A stretch of 39,356 nucleotides of DNA from JAOUEE01 sp051011595 (GTDB taxonomy: Bacteria; Actinomycetota; Acidimicrobiia; Acidimicrobiales; SHLQ01), in contig JBPCTQ010000382.1 in NCBI GenBank assembly GCA_051011595.1, positions 1 through 39,356 of the forward strand, read 5' to 3'. Below the pieces are notes generated by a model. It saw only the letters and a list, made by a program, of their open reading frames with translations. It was not told where the DNA came from and did no database searches. Below, piece by piece: positions 7,013-14,393 of this stretch. Made by a program: the position numbers and the translations under genes. Position 1 is the stretch's first letter. The number at the start of each line of letters is the position of its first letter.

Positions 7013-8374
7013 GTGCGAACCGTCGTCCCGCAGCTCATCCGTCGTCGCTCGACCGACGAGTACCGGCCACCGCCACCCCGACCCAACGAGATGCGGGCCG
7101 CAGCACGAGCGGCGTCCGGTGTCGCCGAGCGTTCGGCCGAGCAACGCCTGCACCCGCTGCTGTTCGCCGAGACGCGCACCGCCACCGCCGTGGGTCTACG
7201 GGCCATCGATGCCGAGGCCGGTGGTGGCTTCTTCTCGGTACCGGTCGATGCCGAGCGCTCGTCCGAGGTCGCCGACGAGACCTTCGGTGACCCCAGCGGC
7301 CCACCCGTGATCGACGTGCAGACCCATCTGGTGAACCCCGCCCACTTCACCGGCCCATCAGCCGAGGCACTCACCTGGTACCTGCAGATGGCCGACGGGG
7401 ATCGCTGGGCCGCCGGGGTCGACGGCCGTGACCTGGCGCCGGCGGTGTGGGCCCGCACCGTGTTCGGCGCCAGCGAGACGGCGCTGGCCCTCATCACCGC
7501 TCCGCCCGGCGCCGATCACACCCGGGTGATCGACAACGACGAGATCGCCCAGTGTCGGGCCATCGTCGATCACCATGCTTCGCCGGGGCGGGTGCTCACC
7601 CACGCCATCGTGCATCCCAATGTGGCGGGCGACCTCGAGGCCATGCCCGACTGGGCCACCCGGTGTCGGCCCTCGGGATGGAAGGTCTATCCGCTCTACG
7701 GCCCGCGCCCGGGCGACCACACCGAGACGGGCTGGTTCCTCGACGACGAGACCGGCACGAGGTTCCTGGAGCAGGTGCGTTCGGTGGGTCCAACCCGGGT
7801 GGCGGTACACAAGGGAATCTCCGGCGCCATCCACGATGCCTCACCTCTGGGGGCCTCGCCTCGCGATGTCGGCCCGGCCGCTGCTCGTTTCCCCGACATC
7901 GACTTCCTCGTCTACCACTCGGGCTACGAACCCAACCTCGACGAAGCCGCCTTTCGACCCGATGGCCACGGGGTCGACCAGTTGATCGCCTCGTGCGCAG
8001 CCCACGACATCGGGGTCGGCGGCAACGTCTACGCCGAGCTGGGGTCGACCTGGCACCTGGTGTTGCGCCGACCCGAACAGGCCGCGCACGTGCTGGGCAA
8101 GCTGCTGAACCAGTTCGGTCCTGAGCAGATTCTGTGGGGCACCGACAGCGTCTGGTACGGGTCGCCCCAACCACTGATCGATGCCTTCCGGGCCTTCACC
8201 ATCCCGGCATGGATGCAGGAGCGCTTCGGCTACCCGGAGCTGACCGCGACCATCAAACGGCAGATCCTGGGGCGCAACGCGCAACGGGTGTACGGCTCCG
8301 AGGCCGCGCCGCGCTCCGACGACTGGGTCGAGGCCGCCGCCGAACAACTCGACGCGACCTTCCCTCAGCTCTGA
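7013..8374 (+). CDS. Amidohydrolase family protein (PF04909 type)
   Basis: About 453 residues from GTG 7013; GTG 6995 is an in-frame alternative. AAGACT ends 6 nt before 7013, which fits the leaderless pattern. The metal site begins with VIDVQTHLVNP (D-x-x-x-H variant), continues with VAVHKGIS and FLVYHSGYEP, and ends at ILWGTDSVWYGSPQ, the conserved Asp of amidohydrolase-2 enzymes. This group includes decarboxylases and hydrolases acting on aromatic or heterocyclic acids, with one zinc or manganese in a TIM barrel. The first ~90 residues are a less conserved, Arg/Pro-rich extension. Substrate unknown. Confidence 0.8.
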   Translation: MRTVVPQLIRRRSTDEYRPPPPRPNEMRAAARAASGVAERSAEQRLHPLLFAETRTATAVGLRAIDAEAGGGFFSVPVDAERSSEVADETFGDPSGPPVIDVQTHLVNPAHFTGPSAEALTWYLQMADGDRWAAGVDGRDLAPAVWARTVFGASETALALITAPPGADHTRVIDNDEIAQCRAIVDHHASPGRVLTHAIVHPNVAGDLEAMPDWATRCRPSGWKVYPLYGPRPGDHTETGWFLDDETGTRFLEQVRSVGPTRVAVHKGISGAIHDASPLGASPRDVGPAAARFPDIDFLVYHSGYEPNLDEAAFRPDGHGVDQLIASCAAHDIGVGGNVYAELGSTWHLVLRRPEQAAHVLGKLLNQFGPEQILWGTDSVWYGSPQPLIDAFRAFTIPAWMQERFGYPELTATIKRQILGRNAQRVYGSEAAPRSDDWVEAAAEQLDATFPQL

Positions 8375-8399
8375 TCGGCGACTGCTCCATCTCGCCCGA

Positions 8400-8405
8400 T
8401 ACGGT
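8400..8405 (+). promoter_or_regulatory. -10 element of the 8412 methyltransferase gene
   Basis: TACGGT ends 6 nt before ATG 8412; leaderless geometry. Confidence 0.5.
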
Positions 8406-8411
8406 CGCCGC

Positions 8412-9026
8412 ATGGGTTGGTACAAGGAACGTGTGATTCCCCGGGTGATCAATCGGTGTTGTGCCGCCCCGGAGATCAGCGCATGGCGGCGGCGGGCCAT
8501 GGAGGGCATCGGCGGGGTGGTCGTCGAACCGGGATTCGGCAGCGGCCTCAACGTCCCTCACTACCCGCCCGAAGTGACCCACGTGTACGCCATCGATCCG
8601 TCGACCTTCGGTCGTGAGCTGGCCGCTGATCGGGTGGCCGACAGTCCGGTCGAGATCGAGTTCGTCGGGCTCACCGGTGAGGTCATCCCCCTCGATGACG
8701 ACTCGTGCGACGCCGGACTCCTGACCTTCACGCTGTGCACCATCCCCGACTCGGCCGCCGCGCTGGCCGAGCTGCGCCGGGTCATCCGGCCCGGTGGCAC
8801 ACTCCACTTCGCCGAACACGGCCGTTCACCCGACGAGAACGTGCACACGTGGCAGCGGCGCATCGAACCCGTCCAGAAACGCCTGGCCGACGGCTGTCAC
8901 CTCACGAGGCCGATCCCCGACCTGATCACCGATGCCGGCTTCGAGATGGAGTGGACCGATGCCGAGTACATCCGCGGACCCAAACCCTGGTCGTGGTTCT
9001 TCGTGGGCCGGGCCCGCAACCCCTGA
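8412..9026 (+). CDS. Class I SAM-dependent methyltransferase
   Basis: A 204-residue methyltransferase. Motif I is VVVEPGFGSGLNVPHY (residues 36-50, Glu39 with the G-x-G-S-G loop), motif II ends VYAIDPS, and motif IV/V are DAGLLTFTLCTIPD and LRPGG-like VIRPGGTLHFAEHG. The pattern resembles Methyltransf_11 members annotated as phosphatidylethanolamine or menaquinone-type methyltransferases (ADGCHLTRPIPDLITDAGF near the C-terminus). The substrate is not determined. The start is supported by TACGGT 6 nt upstream. Confidence 0.85.
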   Translation: MGWYKERVIPRVINRCCAAPEISAWRRRAMEGIGGVVVEPGFGSGLNVPHYPPEVTHVYAIDPSTFGRELAADRVADSPVEIEFVGLTGEVIPLDDDSCDAGLLTFTLCTIPDSAAALAELRRVIRPGGTLHFAEHGRSPDENVHTWQRRIEPVQKRLADGCHLTRPIPDLITDAGFEMEWTDAEYIRGPKPWSWFFVGRARNP

Positions 9027-9103
9027 CCGACTCGGCGGTGTCTGCTAACGCGGCGAGGGTCTGGTCCGTCCTTTGGTTGGATCAGGCCCGCCCGGGCCGG
9101 GTC

Positions 9104-9109
9104 AGGAGG
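9104..9109 (+). promoter_or_regulatory. Strong ribosome binding site
   Basis: AGGAGG five bases before ATG 9115, a near-consensus Shine-Dalgarno sequence. It decides the start of the ECF sigma gene and stands out in a window where most genes lack one. Confidence 0.7.
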
Positions 9110-9114
9110 AAACC

Positions 9115-10056
9115 ATGAGTTATCCCGATCCCCAACTGCGTGACAGTTGGTTGCGATTCGTCGACGAGACGGCACCGTTCCGAGCCGACCTGTTCAGCTT
9201 CGGGTTGCGGTTGTCGAGCTCGCCGTTCGATGCCGAGGATCTGGTGCACGACGCGCTGCTGCGCGCCTTCGCGTCGATCGCCTTCCAAGATCAGGGGATC
9301 GACAACCTCAGGTCGTACCTGTTGCGCATCATGTCCAACCTGTGGATCGACGAGCAGCGTCGGGTGCGCACCGATCTGTCGCGGGACCTCGACCAGATTC
9401 CGGCTGACGGTGACCCGGTGGAGACCACCGCCCTGCTGGGTGATGCCGCCCAGCAGCTGGCGCGGCTGTCACCACAGGAGCGGGTGGCGGTGGTGCTCAA
9501 GGATGCCTTCGAGCTCACTCATGGCGAGATCGCCGGATTGCTCTCGACCTCGGAGGGTTCTGTCCGGGTCGCACTCCACCGGGGCCGGGGCAAGCTCCGC
9601 CAACCCGACCATGTGGAAACGCCCAACCGGGTGTCTCGGGCCACGGTTGCCGCCTTCGTCGACGCCTTCGAGGCCTACGACATGGAGCGGCTGGTCGATC
9701 TCATGGTCGACGACGCCGAGGCGTTCGTGTTCCCCGTGGGCGGAGGGCGCGGGCGCACCTTCCATCGGGACGAAGGTTGGTTGTTCGGCTGCTTCTACCA
9801 CCACGATCCGCGCCGAGCAGCCGAACAAGATCCCTTTCCCCGCCAGTTGGAGATCGTCGACGTTGCCGGTGAGCCGGTCGTGCTCGTCAGCCAGGACGAC
9901 GGCGCCGGCACGGCGCTGGCCGAAGCCTGGCGATTCACCGACGACGGCAACGACCACCTGGCCGGCGTGAAGGACTACTGCTTCTGTCCCGAACTGTTGG
10001 CCCATCTGGCCGAGGTGTACGAGAAGCCGTTTCTTCCCCGCCCCTACCGATTCTGA
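9115..10056 (+). CDS. ECF RNA polymerase sigma factor with C-terminal NTF2/SnoaL-like domain
   Basis: A 313-residue ECF sigma factor. Region 2 lies at about residues 20-85 (FDAEDLVHDALLRAFASI, LRSYLLRIMSNLWIDEQRR) and region 4 at about 115-165 (LSPQERVAVVLKDAFELTHGEIAGLLSTSEGSVRVALHRGR). The remaining ~150 residues form an NTF2/SnoaL-like domain beginning VAAFVDAFEAYDMERLVDLM. ECF groups with such tails (for example ECF41-like) are known to be controlled by the tail instead of a classical anti-sigma factor, which fits the lack of an anti-sigma gene here. The start is set by AGGAGG at 9104-9109, 5 nt before ATG. The reading frame is open upstream to 9073 but the ribosome site decides. Confidence 0.88.
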   Translation: MSYPDPQLRDSWLRFVDETAPFRADLFSFGLRLSSSPFDAEDLVHDALLRAFASIAFQDQGIDNLRSYLLRIMSNLWIDEQRRVRTDLSRDLDQIPADGDPVETTALLGDAAQQLARLSPQERVAVVLKDAFELTHGEIAGLLSTSEGSVRVALHRGRGKLRQPDHVETPNRVSRATVAAFVDAFEAYDMERLVDLMVDDAEAFVFPVGGGRGRTFHRDEGWLFGCFYHHDPRRAAEQDPFPRQLEIVDVAGEPVVLVSQDDGAGTALAEAWRFTDDGNDHLAGVKDYCFCPELLAHLAEVYEKPFLPRPYRF

Positions 10057-10068
10057 CTGGCCCGTGGT

Positions 10069-10341
10069 TCAGGCCGGCTCGGTGCTCTGGGCGGCCATGT
10101 CCTCAACGGCGATCTTGGCTTCATCGAGACCAGCACCGGTGGCGGCGCGGTAGGCCTTGATGGCATCGACCTTGTGCCCGGCAGCCAGTTCGTTACGGAC
10201 CTCGGTCAAGTCACGATCGGGAACCGCCACACCCTGGTGCGCCAGCAGGTGGGCCACTTGCCGCTCGAGTTCGGTGACACGCGTCTCGGTTCGGGTCAAC
10301 CGCTCAGCGTTGCGGTCTTTGAACATGTCGAGGAACCCCAT
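10069..10341 (-). CDS. Small protein with ribosomal L7/L12 C-terminal-like domain
   Basis: A 90-residue protein. Residues 1-40 form a short coiled-coil-like helix (RLTRTETRVTELERQVAHLL), and residues 48-85 match the fold core of the L7/L12 C-terminal domain (VRNELAAGHKVDAIKAYRAATGAGLDEAKIAVEDM). This is not rplL, which is about 125 residues with a different N-terminal dimerisation domain. Such L7/L12-CTD-like small proteins occur in actinobacteria with no established role. The start is supported by minus-strand TACCTT, 7 nt upstream. It converges on the ECF sigma gene with a 12-bp gap. Confidence 0.75.
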   Translation of the reverse strand: MGFLDMFKDRNAERLTRTETRVTELERQVAHLLAHQGVAVPDRDLTEVRNELAAGHKVDAIKAYRAATGAGLDEAKIAVEDMAAQSTEPA

Positions 10342-10348
10342 CACCTCG

Positions 10349-10354
10349 AAGGTA
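10349..10354 (-). promoter_or_regulatory. -10 element of the L7/L12-CTD-like gene
   Basis: Minus-strand TACCTT ends 7 nt before ATG 10341; leaderless geometry. Confidence 0.5.
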
Positions 10355-10426
10355 CCACCGGTGATCGGCCGGGATCCCGGCGACCAGTGGCAACCGCGCG
10401 GGCCGGGTGCGGCATACAAAGGGTGT

Positions 10427-10552
10427 ATGCAACAGCGGCGCCAACAGACCGAGGCCTCCGACGCCGAGCTGCTGACGGCCACCGCCCCTGGACTCGAGGA
10501 CCTCCCCGAGGACGCGCCGACTCCCGACGACAGCGACCGCATCGTCTGCTGA
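10427..10552 (+). CDS. Possible small acidic ORF, 41 residues
   Basis: ATG 10427 opens a 41-codon frame: a Gln/Arg start (MQQRRQQTEASDAELL), an acidic Pro/Asp/Glu-rich middle (LEDLPEDAPTPDDSD) and a final Cys. TACAAA ends 6 nt before the ATG, a weak match to the local promoter pattern because the last base is A. There is no recognisable family. It is the only candidate gene in the 395-bp space between 10342 and 10736, which otherwise holds the SOS promoter of the downstream endonuclease. It could be a chance frame. Confidence 0.3.
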   Translation: MQQRRQQTEASDAELLTATAPGLEDLPEDAPTPDDSDRIVC

Positions 10553-10583
10553 CCAGGGTTCTCGAAATACCTGGCCATTCCCC

Positions 10584-10612
10584 TTGCGCCGCCTGCGACG
10601 ACCCACTACGAT
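10584..10612 (+). promoter_or_regulatory. Promoter of the HNH endonuclease gene
   Basis: TTGCGC (10584-10589) and TACGAT (10607-10612) are spaced by exactly 17 bp. The -10 directly abuts the LexA-type box at 10613-10626. The predicted transcript has a leader of about 115 nt, unlike most genes here. Confidence 0.6.
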
Positions 10613-10626
10613 CGAACATACGTTCG
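10613..10626 (+). promoter_or_regulatory. SOS (LexA) box
   Basis: CGAACATACGTTCG is a palindrome that matches the mycobacterial/actinobacterial LexA consensus CGAACRNNNGTTYG at every fixed position. It covers the predicted transcription start of the gene at 10737, an ideal place for LexA repression. Confidence 0.7.
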
Positions 10627-10736
10627 CTCTTCGGATTCGGGGAGCACCCTTGCCACCGGCGGGTGGCCTCTCGAAACCCACGCAGGACCGACAACCCCAA
10701 GTGGGGTCGGCTTCGGCGACGATTCGAAGGGAGGCG

Positions 10737-11942
10737 ATGGTGAGTTCGACGAAGACTCCTCGATGGACGACCCAGCTCGACGCCGCCGTCGCCTCGGTCG
10801 AATCACTCGTGGACGAAGTCCCCGACGCCGCCACCATGGTCGAAGCGCTGGTGCCCTATCGCCGCCGGCTCGACGCGGCCGCGGCCAAGCTGGCGGCCCG
10901 GGCCGGCCGGCAGCAGGCCCATCACCGGTCGGGCGACAAGGACGAGGCGGCGTGGTTGGCCAACACCACCGGGGTCTCCAAGAAACAGGCGTCCGAGACC
11001 CTCGACACCCAACGTCGACTCGAGAAACTGCCCACCCTCCGCGATGCCGTCGACCATGGTCGACTGTCGGTCGACCAGGCCAACCTGGTGGCCCGGGCCG
11101 GCCAAGCTGACCCCGATCAGCAACGCCATCTGCTCGACACCGCCCAACGGGAGAGCCTCAAAGGGCTGAAGGACGAGTGCGAGCGGGTCATCGCCGCCGC
11201 CGACAAGAACCAGAAGGCCAGCCACGAAAGAGTCCGGCGCAATCGCAATGTGCGGTTCTGGAAAGACCCCGACGGCACCCACTGCCTCCTGGCCAAGGGC
11301 ACGGCCGACGACATCGGTGTGCTCCGATCCCGCCTCCGCAAGGAGACCACCGCCATCTTTGACCGGGCCCGACGCGAAGGCCGGCGCGAACCGTACGAGG
11401 CCTATCGATTCGACGCCCTCATGAGCCTCACCAGTGGCCAGGGCGAAGCGACCCCTCCCAAACGGGATCTGCTTTTCCTCATCGACTACTCGGCGGCCAA
11501 ACGGGGCTACACCGTCTCGGGCGAGACTTGCGAGATCGCCGGCGTCGGACCTGTGCCCGTCGAGGTCGCCCTCGACTTCGATGCCGATCCCTTCATCAAA
11601 GCGGTCATCCGCGACGGCACCGAGATCAAAACCGTGGTCCACTTCGGCCGCCACGTTCCAGCCGAGCTGCTCACCGCGCTCGAAGCCCAGGGCCGTCGCT
11701 GCGCCGTGCCTGGTTGCCCCAACGATGCCCACCTCGAAATCGACCATTCAGTGGTCGACCACGCCGATGGCGGGCCACTTGCTCTGTGGAACACCCAGTT
11801 CCTGTGCACCCACCACCACCGCCAGAAGACCCTCGGCCTGCTCGAGATCGAACCCGAACCACCCTGCCCGCCCGACCAGGGTGCGCCGGGACCACCAGCC
11901 AGCCCCGACCGGGAGCTGCCACTGCCTCCGCCGCTCGAATGA
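10737..11942 (+). CDS. DUF222 / HNH endonuclease, SOS-controlled
   Basis: A 401-residue protein of the 13E12/DUF222 family common in actinobacteria. The N-terminal helical DUF222 part (about residues 20-150; ASETLDTQRRLEKLPTLRDAV, HGRLSVDQANLVARAG) is followed by a linker and a C-terminal HNH nuclease domain: zinc-type CxxxxC start (CAVPGCPNDA, Cys322/Cys327), LEIDHSVVDHADGG with the catalytic His, and NTQFLCTHHHRQKT. The tail is Pro-rich. A GGGAGG ribosome site lies just before ATG 10737; GTG 10740 is an equally good start. The upstream SOS box suggests induction on DNA damage, which suits a DNA-cleaving or repair role; the exact substrate of this family is not settled. Confidence 0.85.
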   Translation: MVSSTKTPRWTTQLDAAVASVESLVDEVPDAATMVEALVPYRRRLDAAAAKLAARAGRQQAHHRSGDKDEAAWLANTTGVSKKQASETLDTQRRLEKLPTLRDAVDHGRLSVDQANLVARAGQADPDQQRHLLDTAQRESLKGLKDECERVIAAADKNQKASHERVRRNRNVRFWKDPDGTHCLLAKGTADDIGVLRSRLRKETTAIFDRARREGRREPYEAYRFDALMSLTSGQGEATPPKRDLLFLIDYSAAKRGYTVSGETCEIAGVGPVPVEVALDFDADPFIKAVIRDGTEIKTVVHFGRHVPAELLTALEAQGRRCAVPGCPNDAHLEIDHSVVDHADGGPLALWNTQFLCTHHHRQKTLGLLEIEPEPPCPPDQGAPGPPASPDRELPLPPPLE

Positions 11943-12052
11943 TCGAGTTGTGCGGCGAGTCTCCGGAACTCACATGCGCCCGGGCTGATCGGCCGTGCGC
12001 ACACCTGGGCCGGATCGATCGGCCGGCCTTGCTCGCACCGGGAGTCCAACAA

Positions 12053-13162
12053 CTACTCGGGTGTCAGATCGTCAACGGCCACCACGGTGCAGGCGGGCGC
12101 CAGGTCGGTGACCACCTGGTTGTAGCGCAGGCCCATGGTGCCGTGATGGTGGTAGCCGGTGTGGATCCAGTTGCCGAAACCGGGATCGTCGTCGGCCACG
12201 ATGATGCGGGCCGAACCATCGGGCTGATAGCGGGCCGTGTGTTTGTTCACCGTGACCTGCAGGTACCGGTAGTCGAGCGACTCTTCCCACAGGTTGTTGA
12301 GTTGGAAGTTCCAGTAGTACGCGTCGATGGCCGGCACGTCGATCACCAGGGCCTCACCCGGCCCGAGGGTCCAGTAACCGTGCCGGAACAGCTGATTGGG
12401 ATCACCCCACCCCCCGGCATGATCCTGGGCCGGCAAGAAATCGAGGGTGTTGGGTCGATCGAGGAAGTAGTCGTTCACCCAGCCCACGAACCGATCGGCC
12501 ACGCCATGCACGAACAGGCCGGCCATGGCCAGCCCGTTCACCAGGTGTTGGGCCGTGAGCGGACCCGGATCGGGAGCCGGAGGGTCGAGGCACTCGATCT
12601 GCAGATCGGCCGGTGTCTCGCTGGTGCGGTCGAGGTAGAAGTTGCGCAGGATGATCACGCTGGTCTCGGGCTCCATACGCAGCCACTGCTCACCGGCGGC
12701 CAGCGACGTCGGCTCGGCGACGCTGGCGACGATCGACACCGGTCGATCGGGTTCGGGATCGTTGTCTTCGATGTACCCCTGCCGACCCGGCGTCGACGCC
12801 CCCACGCCATAACCGCCCGAGTACGCGCCGATACCCAGATAGTTGACCGACCCCCTGGTACCCGAGATGCGGTAGATGTGCCGCGAGTCGACGTTGACGT
12901 TCAAGTAGTAGGCGTCGGGGTTGTCGCACCCGATCTTCAGCTGCTCGGGAATGGCCAGCACCCGAGGGAAGGTGCGGTCGTTCGCTTCGATGAACGACTG
13001 GAGGCCACCGCGGGTGAGTCGGCTGAGATAACGAAAACCTTCGATGCGGTCGAGGTCGTCGGTGCTGTTGTCGATGATGAGCCGACCGGCACCCTTGAGC
13101 GTGTCGCAGAACTCATCCCACGCCTGGCCCGACACCGCCGCATCGAGTGTGTTGTCCCCCAT
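12053..13162 (-). CDS. DUF1214 domain-containing protein
   Basis: A 369-residue protein. The C-terminal third has the DUF1214 pattern (ETSVIILRNFYLDR, later AYYWNFQLNNLWEESLDYR and a final TMGLRYNQV patch), a family whose molecular function is not established. There is no signal peptide: the N-terminus GDNTLDAAVSGQAWDEFCDTL is soluble. ATG 13162 is chosen over 13174 because GGGAG lies 5 nt upstream of it. A minus-strand TAACCT at 13217-13212 could be the -10, giving a leader of about 45 nt. It diverges from the CrtA-like gene. Confidence 0.7.
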   Translation of the reverse strand: MGDNTLDAAVSGQAWDEFCDTLKGAGRLIIDNSTDDLDRIEGFRYLSRLTRGGLQSFIEANDRTFPRVLAIPEQLKIGCDNPDAYYLNVNVDSRHIYRISGTRGSVNYLGIGAYSGGYGVGASTPGRQGYIEDNDPEPDRPVSIVASVAEPTSLAAGEQWLRMEPETSVIILRNFYLDRTSETPADLQIECLDPPAPDPGPLTAQHLVNGLAMAGLFVHGVADRFVGWVNDYFLDRPNTLDFLPAQDHAGGWGDPNQLFRHGYWTLGPGEALVIDVPAIDAYYWNFQLNNLWEESLDYRYLQVTVNKHTARYQPDGSARIIVADDDPGFGNWIHTGYHHHGTMGLRYNQVVTDLAPACTVVAVDDLTPE

Positions 13163-13211
13163 TGCTGCTCCCATCTTGCGTCCGGCGCCGCCTCTGACCC
13201 GTGTGGCGGGC

Positions 13212-13217
13212 AGGTTA
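13212..13217 (-). promoter_or_regulatory. Possible -10 of the DUF1214 gene
   Basis: Minus-strand TAACCT, 49 nt upstream of ATG 13162. Position is compatible with a leadered transcript that uses the GGGAG ribosome site. Confidence 0.35.
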
Positions 13218-13296
13218 GACGCACCGGGTTGTGGTCGGCTGGGCGTGAGCTGCCGCCGACCGCGAGACTGGGACCACCCCCGGATCGGAGGACCCC

Positions 13297-13998
13297 ATGC
13301 CCGTATCCGTCCACATCGCCGATGTTGGTCCCGTCAAAGCCCTCACCCTGATGGCCCGACGCCCCAAACCGGCCAAGGTGAGCGGCCTTCGAGAGGCCAA
13401 TTTGGGGTTGTGCTCACCCCTCGGCCGATCGGTCGTCCCCCAGCCCAGCCCCGGTCGACTGGCCATGGTGGGTTTCTGGGACGACGACGCCGACATCGAT
13501 CGATTCGAAGCCGATCACGCCGTCGGGCAGGGATTGGCCCAAGGATTCCGTACGCGCCTCGAGCCGGTGCGAGCCCACGGGTCCTGGCCCGGGCTCGACG
13601 AAGGCATCACCCATCGCCGCAAGGTCGACGCCGAGGGCCCGTTCGTGGTGCTCACCCTGGCCCGGACACGATTCAGCCAGTCGGTGCGTTTCTTCCGCAC
13701 CAGCGCCCGGGCCGAGTCCGATCTGGCCGAGGCCGGCGGCCTGTTGTGGGCCACCGGATTCGGGCTGCCCCCGTTCGTGGCCACCTGCTCACTGTGGGCC
13801 GACGCCGATTCGGTGATGGCCTACGCCTACGGCGAGCAGCAGCGACTGCACGACAGCGCCATCGGCGAAGGACGGCGCAAGAGCTTCCACAAGCAGCAGG
13901 CGTTCGTGCGGTTCACGCCGTACCAGTCGGCCGGGTCACTCGAGGGCCACCGCAATCCGATGGCGTCGGGCCTACTGGTCGAACCCGCAGCTGCCTGA
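13297..13998 (+). CDS. Spheroidene monooxygenase (CrtA)-like protein
   Basis: A 233-residue protein with the layout of the CrtA-like family: repeated ferredoxin-like halves, LGLCSPLGRSVVPQPSPGRLAMVGFWDD near residue 40, a central FVVLTLARTRFSQSVRFFRTS strand, and the C-terminal KSFHKQQAFVRFTPYQSAGSLEG patch. In phototrophs CrtA oxidises carotenoids; many actinobacterial relatives are of unknown function, and no carotenoid genes are present here, so that activity is not claimed. GGAGG sits 5 nt before ATG. The gene runs into the MmcQ/YjbR gene 3 bp downstream, so the two are probably cotranscribed. Confidence 0.55.
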   Translation: MPVSVHIADVGPVKALTLMARRPKPAKVSGLREANLGLCSPLGRSVVPQPSPGRLAMVGFWDDDADIDRFEADHAVGQGLAQGFRTRLEPVRAHGSWPGLDEGITHRRKVDAEGPFVVLTLARTRFSQSVRFFRTSARAESDLAEAGGLLWATGFGLPPFVATCSLWADADSVMAYAYGEQQRLHDSAIGEGRRKSFHKQQAFVRFTPYQSAGSLEGHRNPMASGLLVEPAAA

Positions 13999-14001
13999 CC
14001 A

Positions 14002-14364
14002 ATGGCCGAACCCGACAGCAGCTTCCTCACCGATCAACTGCGCACGATCTGTCTCGCCTTCCCCGAAGCGATCGAACAAGAGACGTGGGGCCACCCCACC
14101 TTTCGGGTTCGCAAGAAGATCTTCGTGGGCTGCGGACTCGACGACGACGGCCGCTTCACCATGTCGATGAAGGCCGCACCCGGTGAACAAGACGTGCTGC
14201 TGGCCGAGGGACACCCGTTCTTCATGCCCAAGTACGTGGGATCGAAAGGCTGGATCGGCGTAGAGCTCGACACCAACACCGAGTGGCCCGAGATCGCCGA
14301 GCTGGTGGAAGACAGCTATCGAGCCATCGCCCCCAAGACCCTGGTGAAGATGCTCGACGACTGA
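14002..14364 (+). CDS. MmcQ/YjbR family protein
   Basis: A 120-residue protein of the MmcQ/YjbR family (double-winged-like alpha/beta fold). Hallmarks seen: AFPEAIEQETWGHPTFRVRKKIF near the N-terminus, SMKAAPGEQDVLL in the middle and GWIGVELD-x8-EIAELVEDSYRAIAPK at the end. Family members are labelled DNA-binding on structural grounds, with little functional evidence. It starts 3 bp after the CrtA-like stop codon, with no separate promoter visible, which indicates a two-gene operon. Confidence 0.85.
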   Translation: MAEPDSSFLTDQLRTICLAFPEAIEQETWGHPTFRVRKKIFVGCGLDDDGRFTMSMKAAPGEQDVLLAEGHPFFMPKYVGSKGWIGVELDTNTEWPEIAELVEDSYRAIAPKTLVKMLDD

Positions 14365-14393
14365 CCGACCGGCCGGCAACGATCGCGGTGGAC

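Noticed and set aside
10427..10620. A Cys-Sec ending (TGC TGA at 10547-10552) of the small acidic ORF
   Set aside because: Beyond the TGA the frame runs into the promoter and SOS box of the endonuclease gene and has no protein-like character.
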